A DNA stretch of 64,000 nucleotides from G965230065 sp965230065 (GTDB lineage: Bacteria > Bacteroidota > Bacteroidia > Cytophagales > Cyclobacteriaceae): contig OZ245942.1 of the NCBI GenBank assembly GCA_965230065.1, forward strand, positions 2,418,001-2,482,000, read 5' to 3'. Both the position numbers and the translations under genes were made by a program. The first letter of the stretch is position 1. Each line of letters opens with the position of its first letter. Below the pieces are notes generated by a model. It saw nothing but the letters and a program-made list of their open reading frames with translations. It made no database searches and was not told where the DNA came from. Positions 45,601 through 54,656 of the stretch are shown in pieces.

Positions 45601-45879
45601 TTCGTTAGGCTGAAATCGTCCAAAAAAGAGGTTTTTCGGCATTTTATGTAATCTTAACAAAGGTTCGGGGAATTATTCCACTAAAAAAATACCCCATTTC
45701 AGGGGATTTATTTTCACCTGCCTACTTTCCACCTTTGAATAATAGGATATTCTTGTTCATCTGCCTGATGAATATCTCTGTTATTTGGGTTAAACATCAC
45801 ACTTCTTAAGTACCGCAATCAGGGCTAACCATAGGTAGTTGAACAATATCTATGAGTTTTACCACTAAACTACTAAGCT
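45601..45879. other. Leader region of the SusC gene
   Basis: No ORF of note. This is the long 5' region of the uptake operon and should hold the binding site of the response regulator. No exact TAnnTTTG box is seen; TATTCTTG near 45746 differs by one base. Confidence 0.35.
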
Positions 45880-48800
45880 ATGAGATGTTTTTTACTATGC
45901 ATCCTAAGCTGTACACTGCCTGCCCTGTTGTGGGCACAGTCCCGTACAGTTTCTGGAAATGTTACTGGTGATGACGGTGGAGGCCTTCCGGGCGTAAACG
46001 TCATCGTGAAAGGCACCACTACCGGCACCGTTACCGACATTGATGGTAACTATCGGCTGAGTGTGCCCGAAAATGCTGAAGTACTTACCTTTTCTTTTAT
46101 CGGATACCAGGCTAAAGAAGTCCCCATTGGCAACCAGTCGGTGATCAATGTAGAATTGGCATCTGACGTGCGCCAGCTTTCGGAAGTGGTGGTGACGGCC
46201 ATCGGTATTGAACGAGAACAACGGGCATTGGGCTACTCGGTAGAAAATGTAGACGGGGAGAAAGTACAGCAGGTATCAGAACCTGACCCTTTGCGGGCTT
46301 TGCAGGGGAAAGTGCCTGGCCTGTCTATTTCCAGCTCTACCGGAGCGCCCGGCAGTGCCACCCGGGTTACCATTCGTGGTCAATCCTCTTTTTTGGGTAA
46401 CAATGAACCGCTTTACATTGTGGATGGCACGCCTTACTACGCTGAGCAGTACACCACTTACAATCAACTTAACGGAGGCGCCTCTTACGGCTCGCCCCTG
46501 GCGGCATTAGACCCAAATTCCATTGCATCTATTTCTGTATTGAAAGGTGCGGCAGCCGCTTCTTTGTATGGTTCCAGGGCAGCCAATGGGGTGATTGTAA
46601 TCACTACCAAGGCAGGCAGCCCTTCTCTTTCCAAAAAAGGGTTGGAAGTATCCGTCAGCAGTTCCTACGCCATAGAGCAAATCGGAAACCTGCCTGAGTT
46701 TCAGAATATTTACGGAAATGGTACAGAGTTCCAGTACCGGAACTCCAATGGCTCATGGGGGCCCCGGTTTAGCTCCATGGATTCCATTGCAACCTGGCCT
46801 AATTACAAAGCCGCTTTTCCCGAATTGCTGGGCGACTCTGTGCCTTATGTAGCCCGCCCAAACAACGTGAAGGACTTGTTTGAAACAGGCATGGTGCTGG
46901 ATAATTCTATCAACATTTCCGGAGGAGATGGGAAATCTTCCTTTAACCTGACGGTTTCTAACATGATTAACAATGGGTATATTCCTGAAGCCCGCTTTGA
47001 ACGGACCAGTATTTCGGTGGGCGGACAAACCCAACTGGACAATGGGTTGAGGGCCGGCGGAAATTTATCATATTCTGTTTCTAACCAGGAAGGGCCTATT
47101 TTTGGCGAGAATAACTCATCAGACATTGGGGCGGCTTCTTCTTTTGCCCGTACACTGTGGCTGGGCCGCACCTGGGACATGTCGCTTCCCTATGAAGATG
47201 CCAACGGAAACCCGGTGTTTTTTGTGGGTGGGGTAGACAACCCCCTGTGGTCGTGGAAACACAATGGTATCACCAGCAGCCTTACCCGGGTGGTTGCCAA
47301 CCTCAACCTGGGCTATGACATTACCGAGTGGCTGAGCATTGACTACAGGGTTGGCGTTAATGAATTTACCGACCGCCGCCAGCAGGTATGGGATATTGGC
47401 TCGGTTGGTTTTGGAGGCTCCGGGGCTATCATTGATGATGATATCTACCGGCAGGAAATAGAATCTAACCTGTTGGTTACCTATGAAAACGACCTATCCG
47501 AATCTTTTTACCTGAAAGGAATTGTAGGGTATAACATCAACCAACGGAAAGAAGACCGCCAAACTAACCAGGGGGTAGGTATTATTTCCCCAGGTATTTT
47601 TGACCTTGATAACGTAACCAGTGTAACGGCCATCGGGCTGGGTGAGTTTGAAAAAAGAAGGCTGATGGGGATATATGCCGACCTCACCTTAGGCTACAAA
47701 GAGTACCTGTTTTTGAACCTCACCGGGCGTACCGACTGGTCATCTACCTTACCAGCCGATAACCGGAATTACTTCTACGGATCGGCCAGCGGCTCCTTCA
47801 TTTTCAGCGAACTGCTCAATATTGACCAGGGCATTTTATCAGAAGGAAAACTAAGGGCCGGTTATGCCAGGGTAGGTAATGACGCGGATCCTTATCAGCT
47901 GGTCAACACCTTCCTTGTTAACCAGGGAAACAGCACAGGCGTAATCGGCGCTATTCCTGACAATGACCTTCCCTTTAACGGGCAAGCCGGCATTACCCGG
48001 AATGTGCTGGGCTTCGATCCTAACCTGACCCCCGAATTTACCGATGAGTTTGAAGTAGGCACCTACCTCGATTTCTTTATGGGAAGGGTTACTCTTGACT
48101 TTACGTGGTATAACCGCCGCACCAAAGACCAAATTGTGAGACTGAGCGTGCCGGAATCTTCGGGGTTCCAACAACTGGTAACCAATGCTGGGGAGATGGA
48201 AAACAAAGGCATTGAAGTAGGGCTGGGGTTAACGCCTGTTCAACTGAACAATGGTTTCTCATGGAATATTTTCACTGCTTTTACCCGAAACAGGAGCAAA
48301 GTAATTTCTATTGTAGAGGGCCTGGATCGGTTTAATGTCCGGAACTTGTTTGGAGGGAGTGTAACCCCTGTGATAGAACCCGGCCAGCCTTATGGTATAC
48401 TCAGGGGAACGGTTAGTGCCCGTGATGAAGAAGGCAACGTGCTGATTGACCCGGCCACCGGCATGTTGTTCCCTCAACTGGAGCAAGGTACCATTGGCGA
48501 CCCCAATCCTGATTACCTCCTGGGTGTAACCAATACGTTCAGTTGGAAAGGCTTTACGCTGAGTGCCCTTATTGATTACAGGAAAGGGGGCGATTTGTAC
48601 TCAACCACCGTGGAGCGCCTGCTGGGAAGAGGCGTAACCAAAGACACTGAAGACCGGGAAGCCTCCCGCATTGTACACGGTTTTTTGGGAGACCCCAATA
48701 CAGGAGAACCTCTACTGGACGAAAACGGGGAGAAAATCCCAAATACCGTACAGGTAAGTACCAACGATTTGTATTTTCAGAATGGGCAAGGCTCTTTCGC

Positions 48801-49089
48801 CATCAATGCCGAAGACGAGTGGACGGTGTATGATGCCACGGTGATCCGGCTCAGGGAAGTAACCCTTGGATACAGCCTCCCTTCAGCTTTACTGGAAAGG
48901 ACACCATTTGGAAATGTAACGCTTACCCTTACCGGAAGAAACCTATGGTACCATGCACCGGGTTTCCCTGAATACACCAATTTTGACCCGGAAGTAAACG
49001 GTTTCGGTTCTACCAACACGCAAGGGGTTGATTATGCCTCGGCACCTACTACCCGCCGCTATGGTGTGAATTTGAAATTAACCTTCTAA
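45880..49089 (+). CDS. SusC/RagA-family TonB-linked outer-membrane transporter
   Basis: A 1069-residue transporter. Signal peptide, then a carboxypeptidase-like domain (VSGNVTGDDGGGLPGVNVIVKG, about 22-105), a TonB-box-like region near LSEVVVTAIG, the plug with PLRALQGKVPGLSIS, EPLYIVDGTPYY and SISVLKGAAAASLYGSRAANG, and a 22-strand barrel ending in NLKLTF. Full length. It imports an oligomer across the outer membrane with the SusD lipoprotein encoded 12 bases downstream. The substrate cannot be inferred, since no degrading enzyme is nearby. Confidence 0.96.
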   Translation: MRCFLLCILSCTLPALLWAQSRTVSGNVTGDDGGGLPGVNVIVKGTTTGTVTDIDGNYRLSVPENAEVLTFSFIGYQAKEVPIGNQSVINVELASDVRQLSEVVVTAIGIEREQRALGYSVENVDGEKVQQVSEPDPLRALQGKVPGLSISSSTGAPGSATRVTIRGQSSFLGNNEPLYIVDGTPYYAEQYTTYNQLNGGASYGSPLAALDPNSIASISVLKGAAAASLYGSRAANGVIVITTKAGSPSLSKKGLEVSVSSSYAIEQIGNLPEFQNIYGNGTEFQYRNSNGSWGPRFSSMDSIATWPNYKAAFPELLGDSVPYVARPNNVKDLFETGMVLDNSINISGGDGKSSFNLTVSNMINNGYIPEARFERTSISVGGQTQLDNGLRAGGNLSYSVSNQEGPIFGENNSSDIGAASSFARTLWLGRTWDMSLPYEDANGNPVFFVGGVDNPLWSWKHNGITSSLTRVVANLNLGYDITEWLSIDYRVGVNEFTDRRQQVWDIGSVGFGGSGAIIDDDIYRQEIESNLLVTYENDLSESFYLKGIVGYNINQRKEDRQTNQGVGIISPGIFDLDNVTSVTAIGLGEFEKRRLMGIYADLTLGYKEYLFLNLTGRTDWSSTLPADNRNYFYGSASGSFIFSELLNIDQGILSEGKLRAGYARVGNDADPYQLVNTFLVNQGNSTGVIGAIPDNDLPFNGQAGITRNVLGFDPNLTPEFTDEFEVGTYLDFFMGRVTLDFTWYNRRTKDQIVRLSVPESSGFQQLVTNAGEMENKGIEVGLGLTPVQLNNGFSWNIFTAFTRNRSKVISIVEGLDRFNVRNLFGGSVTPVIEPGQPYGILRGTVSARDEEGNVLIDPATGMLFPQLEQGTIGDPNPDYLLGVTNTFSWKGFTLSALIDYRKGGDLYSTTVERLLGRGVTKDTEDREASRIVHGFLGDPNTGEPLLDENGEKIPNTVQVSTNDLYFQNGQGSFAINAEDEWTVYDATVIRLREVTLGYSLPSALLERTPFGNVTLTLTGRNLWYHAPGFPEYTNFDPEVNGFGSTNTQGVDYASAPTTRRYGVNLKLTF

Positions 49090-49101
49090 AATACCACAAT
49101 C

Positions 49102-50706
49102 ATGAATAAACTATTGAAATATATATGCTTAAGTGTAAGTGTGGTTTTACTGGGCAGTTGTGATGATTTCTTTGATATCAACGTTGACCCCAACAACCCC
49201 ACTTCCACTACACCCGATTTATTGTTAACCAATGCGGAACTGGCCATTGTGAACAGCCTGGGCATGGGCAACTCGGGTTTGTCTAATTATTTGTCGGTGT
49301 ACATGCACCAGACTACCCAGCGCCAAAACTTTGACGCTTATGTTACCACAGGCAACGATTTTAATATCACCCAGGCCTGGACCAATCTTTACAGCATTGC
49401 CATGGAAGATTTGCGGGAAGTTGTCCGCATTGGCACAGAAAGGGAAGACTGGCACTATGTGGGCATAGCCGAAATTTTGAAAGCGTATACTTATAGCAAT
49501 ATGGTGGATGTGTGGGCTGATATTCCTTTTTCAGAAGCCAATATCACCCCTGAAACCTATACGCCGGGAATTGACACCGACGCTGATATTTACCCACAGC
49601 TCATCAGCATGCTGGATGCCGGTATTGCAAAACTGGAAATGGAGTCTTTTACAAGCCCGGGAGCCGATGACCTGATTTACGGAGGTGACCTGGATAAGTG
49701 GAGAAAAGCGGCAAAAACCATCAAACTGAAGCTTTACAGCCAATTACGGTTGGTGCAGGATGTTTCGGCCGAAGTGAATGCCTTGCTATCAGAAGATGAC
49801 CTGATCAGCGATATGAGTGAAGATTTTGAAATGGCGTATGTAAACACGCAATCGCCCGATAACCGCAACCCCGGTTACATTGCCGATTATGCCACTACCA
49901 ACCGCACGTTTTACATCAGCATTTGGTTTCATGAAATCCTTACCGGGCAAAACCCTGATATTCTTACCGGGGTTACCGACCCCCGCATTCCTTACTATTA
50001 TTATAACCAGTTGGCCGATGGGGATCCTGCTGAAAACCCCGTGGAATACCGGGACGGCGATTTTGTGTCTATTTACTTTGGCTCTACCGGGCCCAACCAG
50101 GCCGGGCAGCAGGATAACTCCCAAACCATTTCGGGTTTGTACCCCACCGGGGGCAAGTACGACGACGGACAGGGTGGGGCTGCCACACCCACCAGCGGGC
50201 CGGCTGATGTTGCACAGCGTTTGCTGCCATATTTTACGCGCTTGTTTATTGAGGCAGAACTGGCACATGCCGGGGTAACTGCCGGGGATGCTAAAGCATT
50301 GTTAGGGCGGGCGATACAGGCTTCTTTTGATAAGGTAAACCAGTTGGTAGCCAATTACAGCGTGCAGGACCAGGAAACCCCACCCGAAATCGCCCAGGAA
50401 GACATTGATGCGTACATCGCTTCGGTGATGGCCGAATACGATGCCGGGGATGCAGACAGAAAACTGGAAATTATCATGACCCAAAAGTGGGTTGCTTCCT
50501 TCGGGTATTCGGTAGACCAGTACAACGACTACCGGCGTACAGGATATCCTGTATTGTACGACCCCAATACGGACGACCTCTCTTTTACCAACGCTTCGTT
50601 GAAATTTCCAACCACTTTGCCTTATTCGGCTACCGAAGTGGACCTGAACCCCAACCTTTCACAAAAAAACCCCCGGGAAGTGAAAGTGTTCTGGGATGTA
50701 GATTAA
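49102..50706 (+). CDS. SusD/RagB-like lipoprotein (SusD-like_2 type)
   Basis: A 534-residue surface lipoprotein (lipobox VVLLGSC, Cys near residue 20). The start of the mature part, FFDINVDPNNPTSTTPDLLL, is typical of the SusD-like_2 group. Tetratricopeptide-like helices follow, and the C-terminus ends KNPREVKVFWDVD. It caps the SusC pore and binds the substrate. It forms an operon with the SusC gene (12-base gap) and the next lipoprotein gene (19-base gap). Confidence 0.95.
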   Translation: MNKLLKYICLSVSVVLLGSCDDFFDINVDPNNPTSTTPDLLLTNAELAIVNSLGMGNSGLSNYLSVYMHQTTQRQNFDAYVTTGNDFNITQAWTNLYSIAMEDLREVVRIGTEREDWHYVGIAEILKAYTYSNMVDVWADIPFSEANITPETYTPGIDTDADIYPQLISMLDAGIAKLEMESFTSPGADDLIYGGDLDKWRKAAKTIKLKLYSQLRLVQDVSAEVNALLSEDDLISDMSEDFEMAYVNTQSPDNRNPGYIADYATTNRTFYISIWFHEILTGQNPDILTGVTDPRIPYYYYNQLADGDPAENPVEYRDGDFVSIYFGSTGPNQAGQQDNSQTISGLYPTGGKYDDGQGGAATPTSGPADVAQRLLPYFTRLFIEAELAHAGVTAGDAKALLGRAIQASFDKVNQLVANYSVQDQETPPEIAQEDIDAYIASVMAEYDAGDADRKLEIIMTQKWVASFGYSVDQYNDYRRTGYPVLYDPNTDDLSFTNASLKFPTTLPYSATEVDLNPNLSQKNPREVKVFWDVD

Positions 50707-50725
50707 CCTAAAAAGACCCAATACT

Positions 50726-51619
50726 ATGAAAAATATATGTAAGTTATTAATATTCACTATTGCTGGTGTGTTTGTGCTTAACTCCTGCGGGGATGAAGAC
50801 GTTGCCTCAGAAATACCGAAAGGCGCGATGATCTATATGTCGCAGGGGGAAGGTGACGATGGGTTTATCAACATACTTGATTTAAGCAGTGTGTCATTAA
50901 ACTTCAACCTTTCTACCACTGATGCCACCGGCCGGGACCTCGAGTTTGCCCCCATAGAATCTATGGATGTAACGGTTACCTTTACCAACAGGTCGGAAGG
51001 AAGCTCGCATAAAGCGATTTTAGAAAATATTGCTTCCTGGCCTAAAACCTATAACATCGGAACGGCTGACCTTGTCAGTATTTTTCCTGAAAATGAAGTG
51101 ACAATGGATAGTTTGGACCTTGGGGATGCTTTTCAAATTTCTGCTGATTTTTACATGCAGGACGGCACTTTCCTGAGTGGCTGGAGTCCGGCCCTGCTTG
51201 ATAAATCAGCGGCTTCCATTTATTCGGTATTTGTTAATTATCCGGTTGCTTGTGCTTCCTCTATTCCTACAGGAACTTACACAACGGTTTCTTCCGGCCA
51301 GTCTACCGACCCCTGTTGTGCAGCCCCGGTAGAAAACTTGCCGGGTGAAGTGGTAATCACCTCACCTTCGCCGGGACAATATGCGGTGGATGATATTTTC
51401 GCCGGCTTGTACATCGAGTGGTACAGTGTATACGGCCTTACGTTTAAGGTACAGCAAAATTTCACCGATATTTGTAATAACCTGACTGCAACTTTTGACG
51501 ATCCTTTTGGAGGTGGGGTAACGATGGAAGGCACCTATGACCCGGCTACCGGCGAAATCAGGTTTTCCGGTTCCAATACCTTTGGCGATACCTGGACCAC
51601 CGTGTGGACGCCTAAGTAA
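50726..51619 (+). CDS. Hypothetical surface lipoprotein of the uptake locus
   Basis: A 297-residue lipoprotein (lipobox FVLNSC). The mature part has two beta-rich halves: residues about 30-160 resemble an Ig-like fold, and residues about 170-297 hold a Cys-rich barrel-like domain (CASSIPTGTYTTVSSG, then DPCCAAPVENLPGEV, EGTYDPATGEIRFSG). Its place after SusD suggests a SusE/SusF-like role in substrate binding at the cell surface. No named family is recognised. Confidence 0.8.
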   Translation: MKNICKLLIFTIAGVFVLNSCGDEDVASEIPKGAMIYMSQGEGDDGFINILDLSSVSLNFNLSTTDATGRDLEFAPIESMDVTVTFTNRSEGSSHKAILENIASWPKTYNIGTADLVSIFPENEVTMDSLDLGDAFQISADFYMQDGTFLSGWSPALLDKSAASIYSVFVNYPVACASSIPTGTYTTVSSGQSTDPCCAAPVENLPGEVVITSPSPGQYAVDDIFAGLYIEWYSVYGLTFKVQQNFTDICNNLTATFDDPFGGGVTMEGTYDPATGEIRFSGSNTFGDTWTTVWTPK

Positions 51620-51718
51620 CAAACAAGTAAAAAGTGCTGAATAGTAATGCGGGCATTCTTGTCCGCACCCGCCGGGCAGGAATGTCGGGGACGCCCAGTC
51701 CGGCAGTACATAATCCGG

Positions 51719-51762
51719 CAAGACCTTTTTGTTCGCACTGAAGTGCAAACAAAAAAGTCTTG
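51719..51762. repeat. Long hairpin downstream of the SusC/SusD operon
   Basis: Arms 51719-51739 and 51742-51762 pair at 19 of 21 positions, with the two mismatches able to form G-U pairs. An A-rich right arm follows a tight loop. It could end the transcript or be part of a dispersed repeat. Confidence 0.55.
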
Positions 51763-51775
51763 TCGAATACTGTAA

Positions 51776-51794
51776 GGCGGTTCGGTGAACCGCC
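51776..51794. repeat. Short GC-rich hairpin
   Basis: GGCGGTTC pairs exactly with GAACCGCC around a three-base loop. A run of eight or more T follows about 14 bases later, so it may act as a terminator for the SusC/SusD operon. Confidence 0.5.
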
Positions 51795-51861
51795 CTACGG
51801 AGACCCCTTTTTTTTGAAAATTTATCCGACAGTTTTTATTTGTTTGCACTGATTTTTCAGG

Positions 51862-51889
51862 CTTCCGAAATTCTTTGAAATTTCGGAAG
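51862..51889. terminator. Hairpin between convergent genes
   Basis: CTTCCGAAATT pairs exactly with AATTTCGGAAG around CTTTGA. It lies about 50 bases past the end of the minus-strand protease gene and is the third strong stem in this gap. Confidence 0.5.
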
Positions 51890-51937
51890 TCTTTCCTTTC
51901 AATAAAAACCTTTCATTCTGTATAACAATAACAAATT

Positions 51938-52972
51938 TTACGGTATCTTTTCCTCATCCATAGCCACAACCGGATCAGCCTGTTTTTCAAGTGGAATCTC
52001 AGGAGTTTTGATGTAGAGCATTTCCCCGGCATAATCCAGGATAATATTGTGGTGCTTTAACAATCTGTTGCCAATGGTTCCCTGATGGTACAACGGCCTG
52101 GGCCCGGCCGGGTAAGTATTTGCAGTCGGAAAGAGGGTGTTTATCCCTTTAAAAATATGGGTATTCAACTGAATATACTTTATTTCCCCTGTTTTTCCCC
52201 TAATCATGCCGCCAATCCCCCGGCCAATACGGGTATGCCGGGCTTGCGATGGCAATGGAAACGGATGCCCCGGTTTTATGAGTAACTCATGATTGAACCC
52301 GGTGTCTATCATCAAGCTGAGGGAGTGCAGGCCGCTTTCTGATGCTATCGTTGCCTGAACTACCGGCTTACTATCAATAATTTTTAGGGAAACGGGAGTG
52401 TACGCTGCATGACAGGGAGAAAATGCTTTTTTAGTTATCAGGTAAACTGTATGGCGGGGATAATCAATATTTACCACAAAGCTTCGAAAAAGGGTAGCGC
52501 CCATAACGCCGTGGATTTCTACCCCATTTTGTTTACCCAGGTTGAGGGGGTTTTTGTCTAAAACCACCATGCTAAGGCCCGTGCCCATTATGCCGGGCAG
52601 TGCCAGATTAAGACCATGAACGGTGAACCCACTTACGGTCCCCCGTACCCCGGCACCCGAAAAGCTGATGTTATTGCCACGGGGCAAATTTAGCGATCGA
52701 ACAGTTTTTTTATTGAATACAACAGGCGTTCGTGTGCCTGTATCCAGAATAAAATTGAGTTCCGCCTGCCCGTTTATGGTTACTTGCAGTATAATTAAAT
52801 CATTAATAAGGCGAAAGGGTACTTTTGCATAATACAACCCATTGGTGAGCCGGAAGATAGATGGAAAGCCATTGGCAAAAGTTTGACCATATGGAATTAG
52901 GAACACAGCAAGCAGGAAAATGAGCGGAACGGAACGAAGTGGTTTCATAAGGGCTAATGCTTTGATTTTCAC
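51938..52972 (-). CDS. Secreted retropepsin-like aspartyl protease
   Basis: A 344-residue protein with two aspartyl-protease halves: NFILDTGTRTPVVF (first catalytic Asp-Thr-Gly, near 80) and SLMIDTGFNHELLI (second, near 220). A signal peptide (SVPLIFLLAVFLIPYGQTFA) is clear; the ATG at 52948 would also fit as start. It probably works in the periplasm or outside the cell. It converges on the SusC/SusD operon but has no clear link to it. Confidence 0.85.
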   Translation of the reverse strand: MKIKALALMKPLRSVPLIFLLAVFLIPYGQTFANGFPSIFRLTNGLYYAKVPFRLINDLIILQVTINGQAELNFILDTGTRTPVVFNKKTVRSLNLPRGNNISFSGAGVRGTVSGFTVHGLNLALPGIMGTGLSMVVLDKNPLNLGKQNGVEIHGVMGATLFRSFVVNIDYPRHTVYLITKKAFSPCHAAYTPVSLKIIDSKPVVQATIASESGLHSLSLMIDTGFNHELLIKPGHPFPLPSQARHTRIGRGIGGMIRGKTGEIKYIQLNTHIFKGINTLFPTANTYPAGPRPLYHQGTIGNRLLKHHNIILDYAGEMLYIKTPEIPLEKQADPVVAMDEEKIP

Positions 52973-53256
52973 TTAATAAAATTAGCCCATGAGCACACAT
53001 GAAAACATCACGCAGATAGCAGGATTTTTTACATTGAAATGTCCCTCGGAATAGGGTAAAATAAAGGAAGTAAAAGCTGTGAGAAAAAAAACATCGCCCT
53101 GTTTGCGCAAATTTCTGTGTTTTCAATGCGGGGTGTTTGACACAAATTGACAGAAAAAACCTGAAAATACCACAAAACAGGGGATACCCATCAGCCAAAA
53201 TTTTGGCAATATTTGTTAATTAAAACATTGAACTCAAAAATCAAATTCTGCCAACG

Positions 53257-53562
53257 ATGATTAGAATAGCTTTCAGTAATAAGGAAATAGAGAAACTTAA
53301 ATATGAGCGCTTTTATCATCCTAGTGTGAAAGTGCAGCAAAAAATGGAAGCCCTGTACCTGAAAAGCATGGGCGTTCGACATAACGAAATATGCAGGCTC
53401 TGCGATATTTCTAAAACCACGCTCATTGCCTATTTGAAAGAATATAAGGAAGGCGGAATAACCCAATTGAAAGAAGGCACAAAGTATAAGGGAAGCAGCT
53501 TGGGCGAAAAAATCCTGAATTTAAAACAAAAGGCTTATGACAAAGAAGAAGCCATGGCATAA
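53257..53562 (+). CDS. Lone helix-turn-helix protein resembling an IS630-type N-terminal half
   Basis: A 101-residue protein with a helix-turn-helix (KMEALYLKSMGVRHNEICRLCDISKTTLIAYLKEYKEGG) as found at the start of IS630-like transposases. The DDE half is absent from the 250 bases that follow, which hold no recognisable remnant. It could be a transposon relic or a domesticated DNA-binding protein. It lies 256 bases before the sigma factor gene. The gap at 52973-53256 shows nothing else clear. Confidence 0.55.
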   Translation: MIRIAFSNKEIEKLKYERFYHPSVKVQQKMEALYLKSMGVRHNEICRLCDISKTTLIAYLKEYKEGGITQLKEGTKYKGSSLGEKILNLKQKAYDKEEAMA

Positions 53563-53817
53563 ACCTTAACATCAAAATCAAAATTACTTGTTGTATCGTT
53601 TGAAGTATAAGGGTGGCCATTGTGCCTCCTTTTTTTTTGCCTGTAAGGCTGGGTTTGTCTCCCTGAGGATACGCTAGGATGCTACTAATTATTAATTTTT
53701 TAAAGAATTGCTTAAATTGAGCAAACTTTTTCCCTATAATATTGTAATATTTGGATTCTTACTATTTTTGCTTAAAATAGCAATAACTTATATACACCTC
53801 TTTGACTTTTGCTGGAT

Positions 53818-54435
53818 ATGCGCGTTGAAAGAACAAATGACTTTTCGGATGAATCCCACCTTTGGGAAGCATTCAAACAAGGAAATGAGCAAGCGTATGC
53901 CTGTATTTATGAAACCTATTTTTTTGCATTGTACAACTATGGCTTCAAAATCGCACGGAAGAAAGAGTTGGTAAAGGACTGTATTCAGGATTTATTTATC
54001 AATTTGTGGCGCACCAGGGAAAATTTAGCAGAAGTAACCATCATCAAGCCATATCTTTATAAAGCATTACGCCGCGACATTGTCAGAAAACTAAGGAATA
54101 AAGAGCATGAAGTAGCGCTTTCCTGCGGGGAGGAAAACCAGTACGATTTTGAAATTATTCTGTCACATGAGGTACAGCTGATTGAGCACCAGGCAGAAAA
54201 AGAACAGAAAGCATTTCTCATTAAAGAATTGAACACACTTACAAAACGCCAAAAAGAAGTCATTTTCCTCAAATTTTATGAGAACCTGTCTTACGAAGAA
54301 ATAGCTACTGTCATGTCTATCAGCGTTGATGCTGTATATAACCTGCTCTCCCTGGCCCTGGGTTCATTGAAAAAAAACGTAACATACACCAGTATTTTCT
54401 CTCTTATACTCATCTGTCTTTACTTCCTTTTCTAA
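53818..54435 (+). CDS. ECF-type sigma-70 factor with hydrophobic C-terminal tail
   Basis: A 205-residue sigma factor from the ATG at 53818 (a TTG lies at 53809). Region 2 starts with WEAFKQGNEQAYACIYETYFFALYNYGFKIA and contains DCIQDLFINLWRTREN; region 4 has LTKRQKEVIFLKFYENLSYEEIATVMSISVDAVYNLLSLALGSL. The last 15 residues (SIFSLILICLYFLF) are strongly hydrophobic, which is unusual for a cytoplasmic sigma factor. It is expected to drive the downstream fecR and SusC/SusD genes. Confidence 0.93.
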   Translation: MRVERTNDFSDESHLWEAFKQGNEQAYACIYETYFFALYNYGFKIARKKELVKDCIQDLFINLWRTRENLAEVTIIKPYLYKALRRDIVRKLRNKEHEVALSCGEENQYDFEIILSHEVQLIEHQAEKEQKAFLIKELNTLTKRQKEVIFLKFYENLSYEEIATVMSISVDAVYNLLSLALGSLKKNVTYTSIFSLILICLYFLF

Positions 54436-54495
54436 TTAATACCTGTACCTGCTAACGCTCTGTTCATTTCTGGTACAGCAACATTAATTGCTGTT

Positions 54496-54556
54496 TGTAT
54501 AAAATACCACTCATTTCGTTATGAATATTGTATAAAATTTAAGTTTATTTTATACA
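54496..54556. promoter_or_regulatory. Repeated TGTATAAAAT boxes upstream of fecR
   Basis: TGTATAAAAT occurs at 54496-54505 and 54529-54538, and once inverted at 54547-54556. The second and third copies form an exact 10-bp stem. This may be an operator or a structured leader between the sigma factor and fecR genes. Confidence 0.45.
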
Positions 54557-54656
54557 AAATACAAATATTCAAAATTCCCTCAAATTTTTTCGTGAGAAAT
54601 TCCACGGGCTTTCCTTATAGTAGTAAAAGGGATTTCCGTACAATTCTAAATTTATC

